From: Sulfitobacter alexandrii
GTDB lineage: Bacteria; Pseudomonadota; Alphaproteobacteria; Rhodobacterales; Rhodobacteraceae
Direction: 5' to 3'
Assembly: GCF_001886735.1 (NCBI RefSeq)
Contig: NZ_CP018076.1
Location: forward strand, 3,596,001-3,660,000
DNA length: 64,000 nucleotides
Shown piece after piece: positions 45,661 through 55,334 of the stretch (the first letter of the stretch is position 1; the number at the start of each line of letters is the position of its first letter). The notes below the pieces were generated by a model, which did not search any database, was not told the origin of the DNA, and saw nothing but the letters and a program-made list of their open reading frames with translations. Made by a program: the position numbers and the translations under genes.

Positions 45661-46464
45661 ATGTCGTCAAGTCAAACCGCCATCCTGCGCGAGCAGCGAA
45701 CATCCTTCGCGTCGTTCAGGGCGATTACTGCGCTTATCCTTCGAGAGATCACGACCACCTACGGGCGTTCGCCCGGCGGGTACATCTGGGCCGTTCTTGA
45801 ACCCGCGGCGGGGATCGCACTGCTGACGCTCATCTTTTCGATCGGTTTCAGGTCTCCGCCCCTCGGCACCGTCTTCGCGCTTTTCTATGCGACCGGCATC
45901 CTGCCGCTTCTGATGTATATGGACCTGTCGGCGAAACTTACTCAGACAATGAACTTCAGCCGCGCGCTTCTTGCCTATCCGCGTGTAACATTCCTGGACG
46001 CCCTCATCGCCCGGCTCGCCCTCAATCTGGTCACGCTGCTGTCGGTCCAATGCATCGTCGTGGGATTCATCCTGCTGATATCGGACGTGCCGACCACCTT
46101 CGATTATTCGAAGATCGCGCTGGCCTACGGCATGCTGATTTCCATAGCGATCGGCGTGGGGACCCTGAACTGCTTTCTGACGTTGTCCTATCCGATATGG
46201 GCAACCGCCTGGGCGATTCTGAACCGACCGCTGTTCCTGATCTCCGGGGTCTTCTTCCTGTTTGAGGCGATCCCCGAGAAATACGCAAAGTTCCTTTGGT
46301 ACAACCCGCTCGTTCACATCATCGGAATGATGCGGGATGGCTATTATCCATTCTACAAGCCGTCGTATGTGTCGGTCGCCTATCCGATGCTGGTGTCGAT
46401 CATCACCCTGATGACCGGCCTCTTCCTGCTCAGGCGGTATCACCGGGACATGATGGACAAGTGA
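45661..46464 (+). CDS. kpsM: Capsular polysaccharide ABC exporter permease KpsM
   Basis: A 267-residue ABC-2 permease with six helices and the N-terminal amphipathic LILREITTTYGRSPGGYIWAV segment characteristic of KpsM/Wzm. It forms the inner-membrane channel with KpsT. AGGAGGG lies eight bases before the ATG. It is divergent from kpsE-kpsT across 89 bases, so one regulatory region can serve all three exporter genes. A GC hairpin follows its stop. Confidence 0.94.
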   Translation: MSSSQTAILREQRTSFASFRAITALILREITTTYGRSPGGYIWAVLEPAAGIALLTLIFSIGFRSPPLGTVFALFYATGILPLLMYMDLSAKLTQTMNFSRALLAYPRVTFLDALIARLALNLVTLLSVQCIVVGFILLISDVPTTFDYSKIALAYGMLISIAIGVGTLNCFLTLSYPIWATAWAILNRPLFLISGVFFLFEAIPEKYAKFLWYNPLVHIIGMMRDGYYPFYKPSYVSVAYPMLVSIITLMTGLFLLRRYHRDMMDK

Positions 46465-46535
46465 TCGCGGCCGGGCGACACTGATCCGCCTCCACTGCAC
46501 CAGGCCGCCTGCGAACCAATTGAAGGAACTGAGCG

Positions 46536-46557
46536 CGCGCGCCGTCTCAGGCGCGCG
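46536..46557. terminator. GC hairpin between kpsM and the convergent regulator
   Basis: CGCGCGCC (46536-46543) pairs with GGCGCGCG (46550-46557) around a six-base loop. It lies between two converging genes and can end both; no T run is present. Confidence 0.55.
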
Positions 46558-46563
46558 AACCGG

Positions 46564-47376
46564 TCACGGCTCGTCGACCTCGAAGACAAGGCTGCCTTCA
46601 GCGATCTGGTTCGTGATCACCTGAACAAGCTCGCGGGACAGGTGGTGGGAGTCGGGGTGGTAGAAGCCCGTCTCCATCAATGCCTTGCGCAGGTCGATGC
46701 GCTTTCCCAGGAAATCCAGCGCCACCTTCGACGCGCCGGGCTTGCGGCCGCGCCGGGTCGGACCACCGGTCTGTATCCCCACCAGCCGGGTCAGCCGGTG
46801 CTGATGACTGGGATAGAGAATCGCCTGGGTGATCGACCGTTTCTCCAGCGTCTCGTATTCGGTGATGTAGATACGGTCGGCGAGGTTGTAGACGAGACCC
46901 TCATACTTGTTGATCCCCATGGTCCGACGTGTATCCGCGTCGCGCAGCATCTCGATATTCTTCCAGAAGTACTGTTCCCCCTGCGCGTAGATCACGGCGA
47001 GCGAGCGGGTCACGAGGCCCTTGTTCCCGAAGGAATAGAAGTAGCGGTAGTAATAGCCGAGATACTTGTCGAGCCGCTGGCTGTGACACTGGATCGCCGC
47101 AAGGTGGTCCGCGATGCCCAGGTCCTGGCGCAGGCCCTCCGGCTGCCGCCTCAGCACGATGATCTGTTCGAGCTGATGCGTGTCCATCATCATCTCGGCC
47201 TCGCTGACGCCGAAGAAATCGCAGATGCGCCGCATGTTGCTGCGCGACGGCCTCGTGCGGCCGCTGAGGTACTTGTTGAACTGCTGGCGATTGATCCCCA
47301 GCCGGCGGCAGACCTCGGCGATCGAGGATTTGTAGCTGCACAGGAGCGAGAGGTTGTTGGCGAATTGAGAAACCAT
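46564..47376 (-). CDS. HTH (XRE-like) regulator with an uncharacterised C-terminal domain
   Basis: A 270-residue protein. Residues 1-60 form a lambda-repressor-like HTH (SSIAEVCRRLGINRQQFNKYLSGRTRPS, then MRRICDFFGVSEAEM). The remaining about 200 residues (YLGYYYRYFYSFGNKGLVTRSLAVIY, a tract ending DEP) match no domain I can name; the aromatic-rich segment suggests ligand sensing. It is divergent from the dipeptide transporter operon across 120 bases, so it probably controls that operon. GATAGGGTC precedes ATG at 47376. A longer antisense-frame extension upstream is ignored because it lies over the binding-protein gene. Confidence 0.75.
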   Translation of the reverse strand: MVSQFANNLSLLCSYKSSIAEVCRRLGINRQQFNKYLSGRTRPSRSNMRRICDFFGVSEAEMMMDTHQLEQIIVLRRQPEGLRQDLGIADHLAAIQCHSQRLDKYLGYYYRYFYSFGNKGLVTRSLAVIYAQGEQYFWKNIEMLRDADTRRTMGINKYEGLVYNLADRIYITEYETLEKRSITQAILYPSHQHRLTRLVGIQTGGPTRRGRKPGASKVALDFLGKRIDLRKALMETGFYHPDSHHLSRELVQVITNQIAEGSLVFEVDEP

Positions 47377-47382
47377 GACCCT

Positions 47383-47411
47383 ATCGCACAGTGAAGCCAA
47401 TCGGGTGTCAA
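47383..47411 (-). promoter_or_regulatory. Putative sigma70-type promoter of the HTH regulator
   Basis: On the minus strand a perfect TTGACA (47411-47406) is followed after 17 bases by TGCGAT (47388-47383), a poor -10. The start codon is only six bases further on, so the transcript would be nearly leaderless. Offered as a weak candidate. Confidence 0.3.
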
Positions 47412-47496
47412 GTAGCGCAAGGCGGCGAAGTTGCCGAAGCTGCAATCTTGTGTTCCGTTCGGGCCAAACAAAAACCAAGAACAGGGAACAACAGCC

Positions 47497-49050
47497 ATGA
47501 ACAATTACAAATTGTCCCGCCGGGGCTTCCTGGCATCGGGCGTCGCATTGGGCGCGCTCGGTCTTGCCGCCGGACGACCCACCCCGGTCTTTGCCCAGCA
47601 GGACAGCGTGCTGCGCCTGCGGCTCGACGGCGACAACAAGATCCTCGATCCCGGCTACATGATCGGCGGCACCGAGGTCGAGGCGCAGAAGCAGTGCCTC
47701 CCCTTCCTCGCACAGTACACCCGTGATGGCGACACCTTCGGCTGGGAGCCGACCTATTACGTCACCAAGCTGGAACAGCGCACCCCCACGGAGATCGACT
47801 TCGAACTGACCGAGGGGCTGGTCTGGTCGAACGGCTACGGCCCGCTGAAGGCATCGGACGTCAAGTATTCCTACGAACGCATGAAAGGCACCGACTGGGG
47901 CGGCTACTTCGACGCGCTGGACCACGTCGAGGTGACGGGCGACCGGACAGGCACGATCGTGCTGAACAAGCCTTTCGCGCCCTTCTTCATGGTGACGCTC
48001 TGCCACGGGCCGGGCGCCATTCTCTGCGAGAAGGCGGTCGAGGACGCGGGCGGCAAGTTCACCACCAGCTTCCCGGCGGTCTGCGGGCCCTATACCTACG
48101 ACTCCGTCCCGGGCCAGAACGCCACCTTCACGCTGAACCCCGAATGGACGGGGCCGAAGCCGGCCTATGACAAGGTCGTCCTGAACGTCATCTCCGAGGT
48201 CAAGGCGGCGGAACTGGCCTTCGAAGCAGGCGAGATCGACTGCACTGAACTGGGATCCGACACGCTGGCGCGCTACGCCACCCAACAGCCCGAAGGCAGC
48301 GAGATCACGACCGCGGGCGAGTTGCAGTACATGTGGATGGGCATGAACACCGAGCATCCCAAGCTGCAGAACAAGACCGTCCGGCAGGCGATCCAGCATG
48401 CCATCGACGTGGACTCGATCCTCGCCGGTGCCTTCTCGGGTACCTCGGCCAAGTCCCACGGCATCGTCTGCCCCGGCCTGATCGGCCACCGCGACGCCAA
48501 CAAGTCCTACAGCTATGACCCGGCGAAGGCGCAGCAGCTCATGGCCGAATCGGGCGAGAGCGGCCTGACGCTCAGCCTGCGGACGCTGAACACGCAGGAA
48601 CGCATGCTGACTGCGCAGATCATCCAGGCGAACCTTGCGGTGATCGGCATCACGGTAGAGATCCTGCCGCTCGACAGCGGACCGTTCTGGGAAATGGGCA
48701 TGGAATCCGCAGGCGACACTTGGAAAGACCTGCAGCTCTGGACCATGCGCTTCGCCGGCACGCCGGATCCTTACGAGGCGGCGCAGTGGTTCGTTTCCTC
48801 GCAGGTCGGCATCTGGAACTGGGAGCGCTGGACCGATCCGGAGTACGACCGGCTCTACGACGAGGGGCTGGCCGAAACTGATCCCGCAAAGCGCGACGAG
48901 ATCTACATCCGGATGCAGGACATCATGGAAGAGACAGGCGCCTACGTCTGGATCAACCACGAACCCGAGGTCTATATCCACGACGCGGACATCGAGATCA
49001 GCGCAGCCCCCTCGGGCGAGCTGGATTACCGCCGGTTCAAGCCGGCCTGA
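47497..49050 (+). CDS. ABC transporter substrate-binding protein, family 5 (peptide/opine/nickel type), Tat-exported
   Basis: A 517-residue periplasmic binding protein. The N-terminus carries a twin-arginine signal (KLSRRGFLASG, then a hydrophobic stretch, cleaved near VFAQQ). The mature part is a family 5 solute-binding protein: DPGYMIGGTEVEAQ, EGLVWSNGYGPLKASDVKYS, FNLNP-like FTLNPEWTGP, and VRQAIQHAIDVDSIL. It captures short peptides or similar compounds for the permeases that follow. CAGGGAAC is the ribosome site. A strong hairpin after its stop probably keeps its level above that of the permeases. Confidence 0.93.
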   Translation: MNNYKLSRRGFLASGVALGALGLAAGRPTPVFAQQDSVLRLRLDGDNKILDPGYMIGGTEVEAQKQCLPFLAQYTRDGDTFGWEPTYYVTKLEQRTPTEIDFELTEGLVWSNGYGPLKASDVKYSYERMKGTDWGGYFDALDHVEVTGDRTGTIVLNKPFAPFFMVTLCHGPGAILCEKAVEDAGGKFTTSFPAVCGPYTYDSVPGQNATFTLNPEWTGPKPAYDKVVLNVISEVKAAELAFEAGEIDCTELGSDTLARYATQQPEGSEITTAGELQYMWMGMNTEHPKLQNKTVRQAIQHAIDVDSILAGAFSGTSAKSHGIVCPGLIGHRDANKSYSYDPAKAQQLMAESGESGLTLSLRTLNTQERMLTAQIIQANLAVIGITVEILPLDSGPFWEMGMESAGDTWKDLQLWTMRFAGTPDPYEAAQWFVSSQVGIWNWERWTDPEYDRLYDEGLAETDPAKRDEIYIRMQDIMEETGAYVWINHEPEVYIHDADIEISAAPSGELDYRRFKPA

Positions 49051-49056
49051 TGCAAA

Positions 49057-49084
49057 GCCCCCTGCGCCGCGCGGCGCGGGGGGC
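49057..49084 (+). promoter_or_regulatory. Intercistronic hairpin between binding protein and permease genes
   Basis: GCCCCCTGCGCCGC (49057-49070) is followed directly by its near-perfect complement GCGGCGCGGGGGGC (49071-49084), one G-T pair, so about 12 pairs after allowing a small loop. Such structures between binding-protein and permease genes protect the upstream mRNA or partially terminate, giving excess binding protein. Confidence 0.6.
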
Positions 49085-49095
49085 CGACTTGTCCC

Positions 49096-50040
49096 ATGAT
49101 TGCCTATCTCCTCAAACGCCTTGGCCTGTCGGTCGCCGTCATCTGCGCGGTGGCGATCATGCTGTTCGGCCTGCTGCAACTGATCCCCGGCGACCCGGTG
49201 ACCATCGCGCTGGGGCCGCGCGCATCGCCCGAGGCGGTGCAGCGCTATGCAGAGAAGATGCACCTCGATGAACCCGTGTGGATGCAATTCGCGATCTTCG
49301 CGCGGAACGTGGCGACGGGTGATCTGGGCGTCGACGTCTTCAACGACCGTCCCGTGGCCGCCATCATCGGAGAGCGCATCGGCTTCACCCTGGTGCTGAT
49401 CGGTACGGCGATGGGCTGGGCGGTGCTGCTGGGCATGCCGCTGGGCTGTCTCGCGGCTATCCGGCCCGGATCATGGCTCGACCGGATCACCGGCGTGCTC
49501 TCGGTCGGTACCATCGCGGTGCCCTCCTTCCTCGTCTCGATCTGGGCACTGCTGATCTTCTCGGTCAACCTGCGCTGGCTGCCGGCCATCGGCTCGGGAG
49601 AGCCGGGCGACATCGCCGACCAGGCGACGCACCTGATCCTGCCCGCCTTCGCCGTGGGGCTGAGCTGGGTCGGATACCTTGCCCGCATGGTCCGCGCCTC
49701 CATGCTCGAGGTCATGGGAGAGACCTACATCCGCTCCGCCCGCGCCTTCGGACTGACCGAGCGCAAGGTGGTCTATGGCTACGCGCTCCGGGTCGCGATC
49801 CTGCCGACGATCACACTGATCGGCATGGGGTTCGGCGGTCTGATCTCGGCCGCCGTCTTCGCCGAGATCATCTTTGCCCGCCCGGGCCTCGGCAAGCTGA
49901 TCTTCGACAGCGTCATGGCGCGCAACTTTCCCGTGGTGCAGGGGGCGGTGATCGTGGCGACATCGCTCTACATCTTCGTCGTGCTCTTTGCCGACCTGCT
50001 GATCGCCTGGCTCGACCCGAGGGTGCGCGATGCCCTCTGA
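49096..50040 (+). CDS. ABC peptide importer permease (DppB-like)
   Basis: A 314-residue permease with six helices, starting MIAYLLKRLGLSVAVI. The EAA coupling loop is RSARAFGLTERKVVYGYALRVAILP (about residues 215-239). It overlaps the next permease by 11 bases. Together with the next two genes and the upstream binding protein it makes a full dipeptide-type importer. Confidence 0.94.
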   Translation: MIAYLLKRLGLSVAVICAVAIMLFGLLQLIPGDPVTIALGPRASPEAVQRYAEKMHLDEPVWMQFAIFARNVATGDLGVDVFNDRPVAAIIGERIGFTLVLIGTAMGWAVLLGMPLGCLAAIRPGSWLDRITGVLSVGTIAVPSFLVSIWALLIFSVNLRWLPAIGSGEPGDIADQATHLILPAFAVGLSWVGYLARMVRASMLEVMGETYIRSARAFGLTERKVVYGYALRVAILPTITLIGMGFGGLISAAVFAEIIFARPGLGKLIFDSVMARNFPVVQGAVIVATSLYIFVVLFADLLIAWLDPRVRDAL

Positions 50041-50929
50041 TCCTCAGATCCTTCCCGCGGCGCCCGAGCGTGCCGAAAGCCTTGGCCGCGAGCGGCGCGA
50101 AAAACTGCGGGCCTTCGCGCGCAACCCACAGGGGGTCATCGGGCTGATCCTCGTGGTGGTTTTCGTCTGCAGCGCCGTCTTCGCGCCGCTTCTTGCGCCT
50201 TACGATCCGCTTGCCATGGACATCCCCGCGCGCCTTTCCGGCCCCACCTTGGCGCATCCCGCCGGCACCGACCAGCTGGGCCGCGACACGCTTTCGCGCA
50301 TCCTCTACGGCGGGCGCGTGGCGCTGCTGGTGGCGGCGGTGGGGGTCTCGGCCTCGCTCGTCCTGGGCCTGCTGCTGGGCATGATCGCGGGCTTCGGGCC
50401 GCGCTGGCTGGACAACCTGCTGCTGCTGATCTTCGACGCGGTGCGGTCCTTTCCGACGATCATCATGGCGCTGGGCACCGTTGCCTTGCTGGGCCCCAGC
50501 ATCCAGCTCGTGCTGGCCATCATCATCGTCACCTCGATCCCGCAATACGCCCGCGTCGCGCGCACGGCGACCATGTCCCTGCGCGGGACCGAGTTCATCC
50601 AGGCCGAACGCTCGCTCGGTGCCTCCCTGCCCCGCATCCTGTGGCACCACGTCCTGCCGAACATCCTCGGCCCGCTGATGATCCTCGCGGCGATGGACGT
50701 GCCGGTCGTCGTCTCGGTCGAGGCGGGGCTGAGCTTTCTCGGCCTCGGGGTGCTGCCGCCCACGGCAAGCTGGGGCACGCTGCTGAACGAAGGTTACCTC
50801 GTCATCCGCGACGCGCCCTGGATGGTGGTGGCGACGGGTATCCCGCTGATCCTGACGACGCTTGGCTTCACCTTCCTCGGCGAGGCGCTGCGCGATATCT
50901 TCGATCCGCGGATCGGGCGGGGCCGGTAA
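50030..50929 (+). CDS. ABC peptide importer permease (DppC-like)
   Basis: A 299-residue permease with a cytoplasmic N-terminus of about 35 residues, first helix at about 36-58, then HPAGTDQLGRDTLSRI (the OppC N-domain mark) and the coupling loop ERSLGASLPRILWHHVLPN. Its stop overlaps the ATPase start (TAATG). Confidence 0.94.
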   Translation: MPSDPQILPAAPERAESLGRERREKLRAFARNPQGVIGLILVVVFVCSAVFAPLLAPYDPLAMDIPARLSGPTLAHPAGTDQLGRDTLSRILYGGRVALLVAAVGVSASLVLGLLLGMIAGFGPRWLDNLLLLIFDAVRSFPTIIMALGTVALLGPSIQLVLAIIIVTSIPQYARVARTATMSLRGTEFIQAERSLGASLPRILWHHVLPNILGPLMILAAMDVPVVVSVEAGLSFLGLGVLPPTASWGTLLNEGYLVIRDAPWMVVATGIPLILTTLGFTFLGEALRDIFDPRIGRGR

Positions 50930-52968
50930 TGGACAACCTGCTCGACATACGCGGCCTGTCGGTCGATTTCCGCAGCGCGCGGGGTCGCATCAAGGCGCTG
51001 CGCAACATTTCGCTCGGCGTGCGCCGCAACCGCATCCTCGGCATCGTGGGCGAAAGCGGCTCGGGCAAGAGCACCGTGCTCTGGTCGATCCTCGGCCTGC
51101 TGGCGGGCAACGCCGAGGTGACGGCGGGCGAGATCCTCTTCGAGGACCGCGACATGCTGGACCTCTCGCGCAGGGAAATGCGCGCGCGGCGCGGCGAGGA
51201 TATCTCGGTCGTGTTCCAGGATCCCATGACCTCGCAGATCCCGGTACTGAGCTACGCGCGGCAGATGCGCGATATCCTCTACCGGCGCGACACTTCCGCC
51301 GCCGAGAAGCGCAGGCAGGCGGTGGAGATCATGGGCAAGGTCGGCATCCCCGACCCCGAGGCGCGCGTCGACCAGTTTCCGCACCAGTTCTCCGGCGGGA
51401 TGCGCCAGCGCGCCGGCATCGGCATGGCGCTGATGACCGGGCCCAAGCTGCTGCTCGCGGACGAGCCGACCACCGCGCTCGACGTGACGATGGAGGCGCA
51501 GATCATCCACCTGCTACAGGAGCTTCAGCGCGAGCTGGAAGCGACCGTGGTGGTGGTGTCGCACAACCTCGGCCTGATCGCCGAACTCTGCGACGACGTG
51601 GCGGTGATGTACGCGGGCGAAGTGGTCGAGACCGGCGAGGTGCGCGCGATCTTCCACAACGCGCGGCACCCCTATACCCGCGCCCTGCTGGAATGTGATC
51701 CGGCAAGGGTCGAGGGGCGGAGCCGCCGCCTGCCCATCATCCCCGGCGAAATACCCGGCCTGATCGACCCGCCCAAGGCCTGCGTCTTTGCCGACCGCTG
51801 CCAGAAGGTCATGGAGATCTGCCACCGCGAGGTCCCACCCGAAGCGGTACGCCCGGACGGCGGCATCGCCCGTTGTCACCTGCTCGAGGGACCAGGCCAC
51901 GATCCGTCATGGCCGCCGCCGAACGACGTGCTCACCGTCCCACAGGGCGAGGCGCCCGCGGAGGCCCGCCAACCGTCCCACGCCCCCCTGCTGGAAGTGC
52001 GCGACCTCAACGTACGCTTCCCCGTCCGCCGCGGCCTTACCGGCACCTTGAGACGGGCGCAGCACGTCAATGCCGTGCTCGACGTCAGCCTCGACGTGCG
52101 CGCGGGCGAGACCGTGGGGCTGGTCGGCGAAAGCGGCTCCGGCAAGACGACGCTGGGGCGGGCGATCCTGCATCTCGTCGCCTCTCAGGGCGGCAGCATC
52201 AAGTTCGACGGTCGAGAACTGCGCGGGATGAAGGAGGCCTCCTTCAAGCCCCTGCGCCGCGACATGGCGATGATGTTTCAGGATCCGATCGGCTCGCTCT
52301 CGCCGCGCAAATCGGTGCGCGCGCTGATCACCGAGCCATTGCAGATCCACGGCATCCGGGACGTCGACCCCGACCGCGAGGCCGAACGGCTGGCAGAGAT
52401 GGTCCGCCTGCCCCGCGCCCTGCTCTCGCGCTATCCGCACGAGTTGTCGGGCGGCCAGGCCCGCCGCGTGGGCGTGGCCCGGGCGCTGGCGCTGAACCCG
52501 CGGCTGATCATCGCGGACGAACCCACCGCCGGGCTCGATGTCTCGGTCCAGGGCGAGATCCTGAACCTCATGGCGGACCTGCAGGCGGAGCACGACCTCG
52601 GCTATCTGGTCATCACGCACAATCTGCCCGTGGTGCGCCACATCAGCGACCGGCTGGCGATCATGTACCTCGGCCGGATCGTGGAAATCGGCGGGGCGGA
52701 AGAAATTTTTGAAAGCCCGCGCCATCCCTATACGGAAACGCTGATCAACGGCATCCCGCAGCCCGACCCCGACAAGCGCCGCGCCATTACGGCGGCCACG
52801 GGCGAAGTGCCGAGCCTGCTTAATCGCCCCAAGGGGTGCGATTTCGTGACCCGCTGCCCCTATGCCCGTTCGTTGTGCCACGACGTGAAACCGCCCCACG
52901 AGACGGACACGCGGGGCCGGACATTCGCCTGCCATTACCCCTTGGGCGAAGGCGCCCGGAAAGACTGA
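50929..52968 (+). CDS. ABC peptide importer ATPase, DppD-DppF-type fusion
   Basis: A 679-residue protein with two ATPase modules. Module 1: [31 protein letters not shown], ending with the oligopeptide-transporter C-terminal domain that carries an iron-sulfur-like cysteine set ([18 protein letters not shown]). Module 2 (from about residue 355): [31 protein letters not shown] and a second cysteine set ([21 protein letters not shown]). Both sets follow the pattern seen in DppD/DppF. Unlike the similar ATPase at 20.1 kb it has the two full cysteine extensions. Confidence 0.94.
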   Translation: MDNLLDIRGLSVDFRSARGRIKALRNISLGVRRNRILGIVGESGSGKSTVLWSILGLLAGNAEVTAGEILFEDRDMLDLSRREMRARRGEDISVVFQDPMTSQIPVLSYARQMRDILYRRDTSAAEKRRQAVEIMGKVGIPDPEARVDQFPHQFSGGMRQRAGIGMALMTGPKLLLADEPTTALDVTMEAQIIHLLQELQRELEATVVVVSHNLGLIAELCDDVAVMYAGEVVETGEVRAIFHNARHPYTRALLECDPARVEGRSRRLPIIPGEIPGLIDPPKACVFADRCQKVMEICHREVPPEAVRPDGGIARCHLLEGPGHDPSWPPPNDVLTVPQGEAPAEARQPSHAPLLEVRDLNVRFPVRRGLTGTLRRAQHVNAVLDVSLDVRAGETVGLVGESGSGKTTLGRAILHLVASQGGSIKFDGRELRGMKEASFKPLRRDMAMMFQDPIGSLSPRKSVRALITEPLQIHGIRDVDPDREAERLAEMVRLPRALLSRYPHELSGGQARRVGVARALALNPRLIIADEPTAGLDVSVQGEILNLMADLQAEHDLGYLVITHNLPVVRHISDRLAIMYLGRIVEIGGAEEIFESPRHPYTETLINGIPQPDPDKRRAITAATGEVPSLLNRPKGCDFVTRCPYARSLCHDVKPPHETDTRGRTFACHYPLGEGARKD

Positions 52969-52982
52969 AGAAGGAAGTTGAC

Positions 52983-54410
52983 GTGAGCTACGGCATCTAC
53001 ATCGGCCGCAACCATACGGCGACCGGCATCCCCTACCTTGCCGGCTACGGCGACGAACCCTCGAGCCATTGGCTCGAGATCGTGCCGCGCCGCGAACATG
53101 CCGAGGATGCCACGATCACTGTCGGCGTCACCCCGCAGGCGGACATGCCGGGGCATCTGACAGAGATCCCGCAGGCCCGCGAGACGGCCCGTGCCCTGCG
53201 CGTCAGCTACAGCTACTACCTCGGGGTGCCTGCCCCGCTGACGAACGGCGGGCTGAACGAACACGGCGTCGCGGTACGCGACATCTGGTCGACCTCCAGC
53301 GCCGCGCTGATCGAGATGACGCCGAAGGACCAGACCGGTCCCAACTACTCCGACCTCGCCCGCATCGTCGTGGACCGCGCCCGCACCGCCCGCGAAGGCG
53401 TCGACCTGATCGCCGGGCTGATCGCGGAGCACGGCTATTCCACCTACGGCGGCAATTCCCACATCATCGCCGATCCCGACGAGGCCTGGGTGGTGATCGA
53501 GTTCGCGGGGGGCCGCGGCCTCTGGGTGGCGGAGCGGTTGGGCGACGACAGCATTCGCGCCTCGCGCCCCGGTTACATCGGTGTAATTCCAAATGAGCCG
53601 AACGAAGATTTCCTCTTCCCGCCGCACTTCATCTCCACCGCCGTCGAACTGGGATGGTACGACCCGAAAGAAGGCCCCTTCGACGTGAACCGCATCTACG
53701 GCGACGGCAAGAGCCCTTGGGAGGGCGCCGCCTGGATCGAGGCGGAGATGCGCAAGCGTGCCGCCCGACCCGAGAAGATCGGCCTTGAGGACGTCTTCTG
53801 GTCGATCTCCACCGAACGGCTGACCGGCGATACAGCCGGCTACGGCCAGGTCGTGCCGTTGGTCCACCCGGCACATGCGGAGCTTCGGATGCTCTGGCAC
53901 GCGCCCGTGGGCCCGGTGACGGCGCCCTTGGTCCCCGTCTGGATGGGCCAGACCGCGATTCCGCCGGCCTACGGGCGGCACCGCTACCTCACCACCGGCG
54001 AAAGTGCGCGCTTTCTGGATCGCCGCAAGGAAGAGAAGACCCCCGATGCCGTCTCAAGAGTGCCCCAAGGCGTCGAAAGCGGCGATTCGGCAGTTTACGA
54101 GTTCAAGCGGCTGATGCACCTCGCCTTCCAGAAGCAGGATCCCATCCTGACCGAGGTGGACCGGCACTGGCGCAATGTCGAGGCACGGATCGCGGCCGAA
54201 CTGCCCCGGATAGAGAAGATCGCCGGTATCCTCTGCGAGGCCAACGAGCCCGATCTCGCGGCAGTTGTCCTGACCGAATTCAGCACGAAATGGTTCGACG
54301 CCACCTTGGCGGACTGCAAGGCCCTCACCTCGGCGATCCACGCGCGGATGCGTCTCGCCGGCGAACTCAACATGTCACAGACGCCGCTCTCGCCCGCCCA
54401 GCTGTGGTGA
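52983..54410 (+). CDS. C69-like Ntn-hydrolase (dipeptidase family) with Ser in place of the catalytic Cys
   Basis: A 475-residue protein of the PepD/C69 dipeptidase family. Visible are LGVPAPLTNGGLNEHGVAV, GYSTYGGNSHIIADPDEAWVVE-type segment and RASRPGYIG, all in the expected order for the alpha-beta-beta-alpha Ntn fold. In C69 enzymes the nucleophile is the N-terminal Cys exposed after processing (CTTxxVGKN). Here the start reads Met-Ser-Tyr-Gly-Ile-Tyr-Ile-Gly-Arg-Asn, so Ser2 aligns with that Cys and would become N-terminal after Met removal. Cutting of imported dipeptides is likely. Start is GTG at 52983 with GGAAG upstream. Confidence 0.82.
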   Translation: MSYGIYIGRNHTATGIPYLAGYGDEPSSHWLEIVPRREHAEDATITVGVTPQADMPGHLTEIPQARETARALRVSYSYYLGVPAPLTNGGLNEHGVAVRDIWSTSSAALIEMTPKDQTGPNYSDLARIVVDRARTAREGVDLIAGLIAEHGYSTYGGNSHIIADPDEAWVVIEFAGGRGLWVAERLGDDSIRASRPGYIGVIPNEPNEDFLFPPHFISTAVELGWYDPKEGPFDVNRIYGDGKSPWEGAAWIEAEMRKRAARPEKIGLEDVFWSISTERLTGDTAGYGQVVPLVHPAHAELRMLWHAPVGPVTAPLVPVWMGQTAIPPAYGRHRYLTTGESARFLDRRKEEKTPDAVSRVPQGVESGDSAVYEFKRLMHLAFQKQDPILTEVDRHWRNVEARIAAELPRIEKIAGILCEANEPDLAAVVLTEFSTKWFDATLADCKALTSAIHARMRLAGELNMSQTPLSPAQLW

Positions 54411-54442
54411 ACACTGCCGTGAAGCGTTCCGTCGCTTGCTGA

Positions 54443-55300
54443 TCAGCCCCACTTCTCGGGAAGGGTGAAACCTTCGGCTTCGATCTCCCCCCGGATCCGC
54501 CTGATGTCCTCGGCGAACAGTTCGGGAAAGAACGCCGGCATTTCGTGCTTGATGCTTTCGGTAAACCGGCGATCCAGAATGGCCTGCGGGTACTTGAAGG
54601 CCGGGATGCGCAGGAATTCCTCGATCTGGCGCAGCGTGCCCCGCTGGTCTGCGTGGATGTCCTCGTAGAAGATCACCTTGCGCTGCTGCGGTTCCAGCCC
54701 CTCGCGGAGCGTGCGAAGAACCTGCCCGTATTCGGCATTGCGCCAGATATGCGGGCGGCGAACGAATTCGTTGAAGTCGTCCGGCCCCCAGCTGTTGAGC
54801 TTGTCCGCGCCGCCGGTGATCTGAAGGTGGAACTTGGTATGGCTCCACAAGCGCTTGATCGGGTCGCGCATGGTATAGAGAACACGAAGGTTGTCGCACT
54901 TCGCCGATATCTGCGGCCAGGCTTCGACGGGCAGCTGTGCATTGAGATTCGAGAAATCGCAGGCATAGATCTCGCGGTCCCGCATCTGGAAGAGGTTGCG
55001 ATACCAGAAATCATCGACAGGACGGTCAAGGTAGGCGCTGACCCAGTGCAGGTTCTTCTGGATCGCGTCGATATTCGCCTTTTCCGGATCGTAGCGCATC
55101 AGATACCGGTTCTTGGCTTCGGCCAGCCGGTATTTCTCGCTCAGCATGTTCTTGTCGACATACTTGTGGTAGAAGTAGTGGATTTCCTTCTCCAGAGCGA
55201 AATACAGCGCCGGGTGCTGTGCCAGAACGGCATAAAGCCAGGTTGTTCCCGCTTTCATCGCTCCGATGCTCAGAAAGAGGTTGTTGAAGGTCTTGGCCAT
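54443..55300 (-). CDS. PAPS-dependent sulfotransferase
   Basis: A 285-residue cytoplasmic sulfotransferase, transferring sulfate from PAPS to a hydroxyl or amino group. The 5'-phosphosulfate loop is IGAMKAGTTWLY (residues 10-21), and the 3'-phosphate site is YTMRDPIKRLWSH (about 143-155). HPALYF and KEIHYFYHKY are usual in heparan/chondroitin-like bacterial sulfotransferases. Lying beside the capsule genes, it probably sulfates the polysaccharide. ATG at 55300 is preferred; an earlier start at 55351 adds a basic stretch. Confidence 0.87.
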   Translation of the reverse strand: MAKTFNNLFLSIGAMKAGTTWLYAVLAQHPALYFALEKEIHYFYHKYVDKNMLSEKYRLAEAKNRYLMRYDPEKANIDAIQKNLHWVSAYLDRPVDDFWYRNLFQMRDREIYACDFSNLNAQLPVEAWPQISAKCDNLRVLYTMRDPIKRLWSHTKFHLQITGGADKLNSWGPDDFNEFVRRPHIWRNAEYGQVLRTLREGLEPQQRKVIFYEDIHADQRGTLRQIEEFLRIPAFKYPQAILDRRFTESIKHEMPAFFPELFAEDIRRIRGEIEAEGFTLPEKWG

Positions 55301-55334
55301 GGATGGATTTCCGATCTGACGTCTTCTGGGCCGC

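Noticed and set aside
47377..49287. In-frame upstream extension of the HTH regulator to about 907 codons
   Set aside because: The extension lies antisense to the binding-protein gene; the HTH gene has a good start at 47376.
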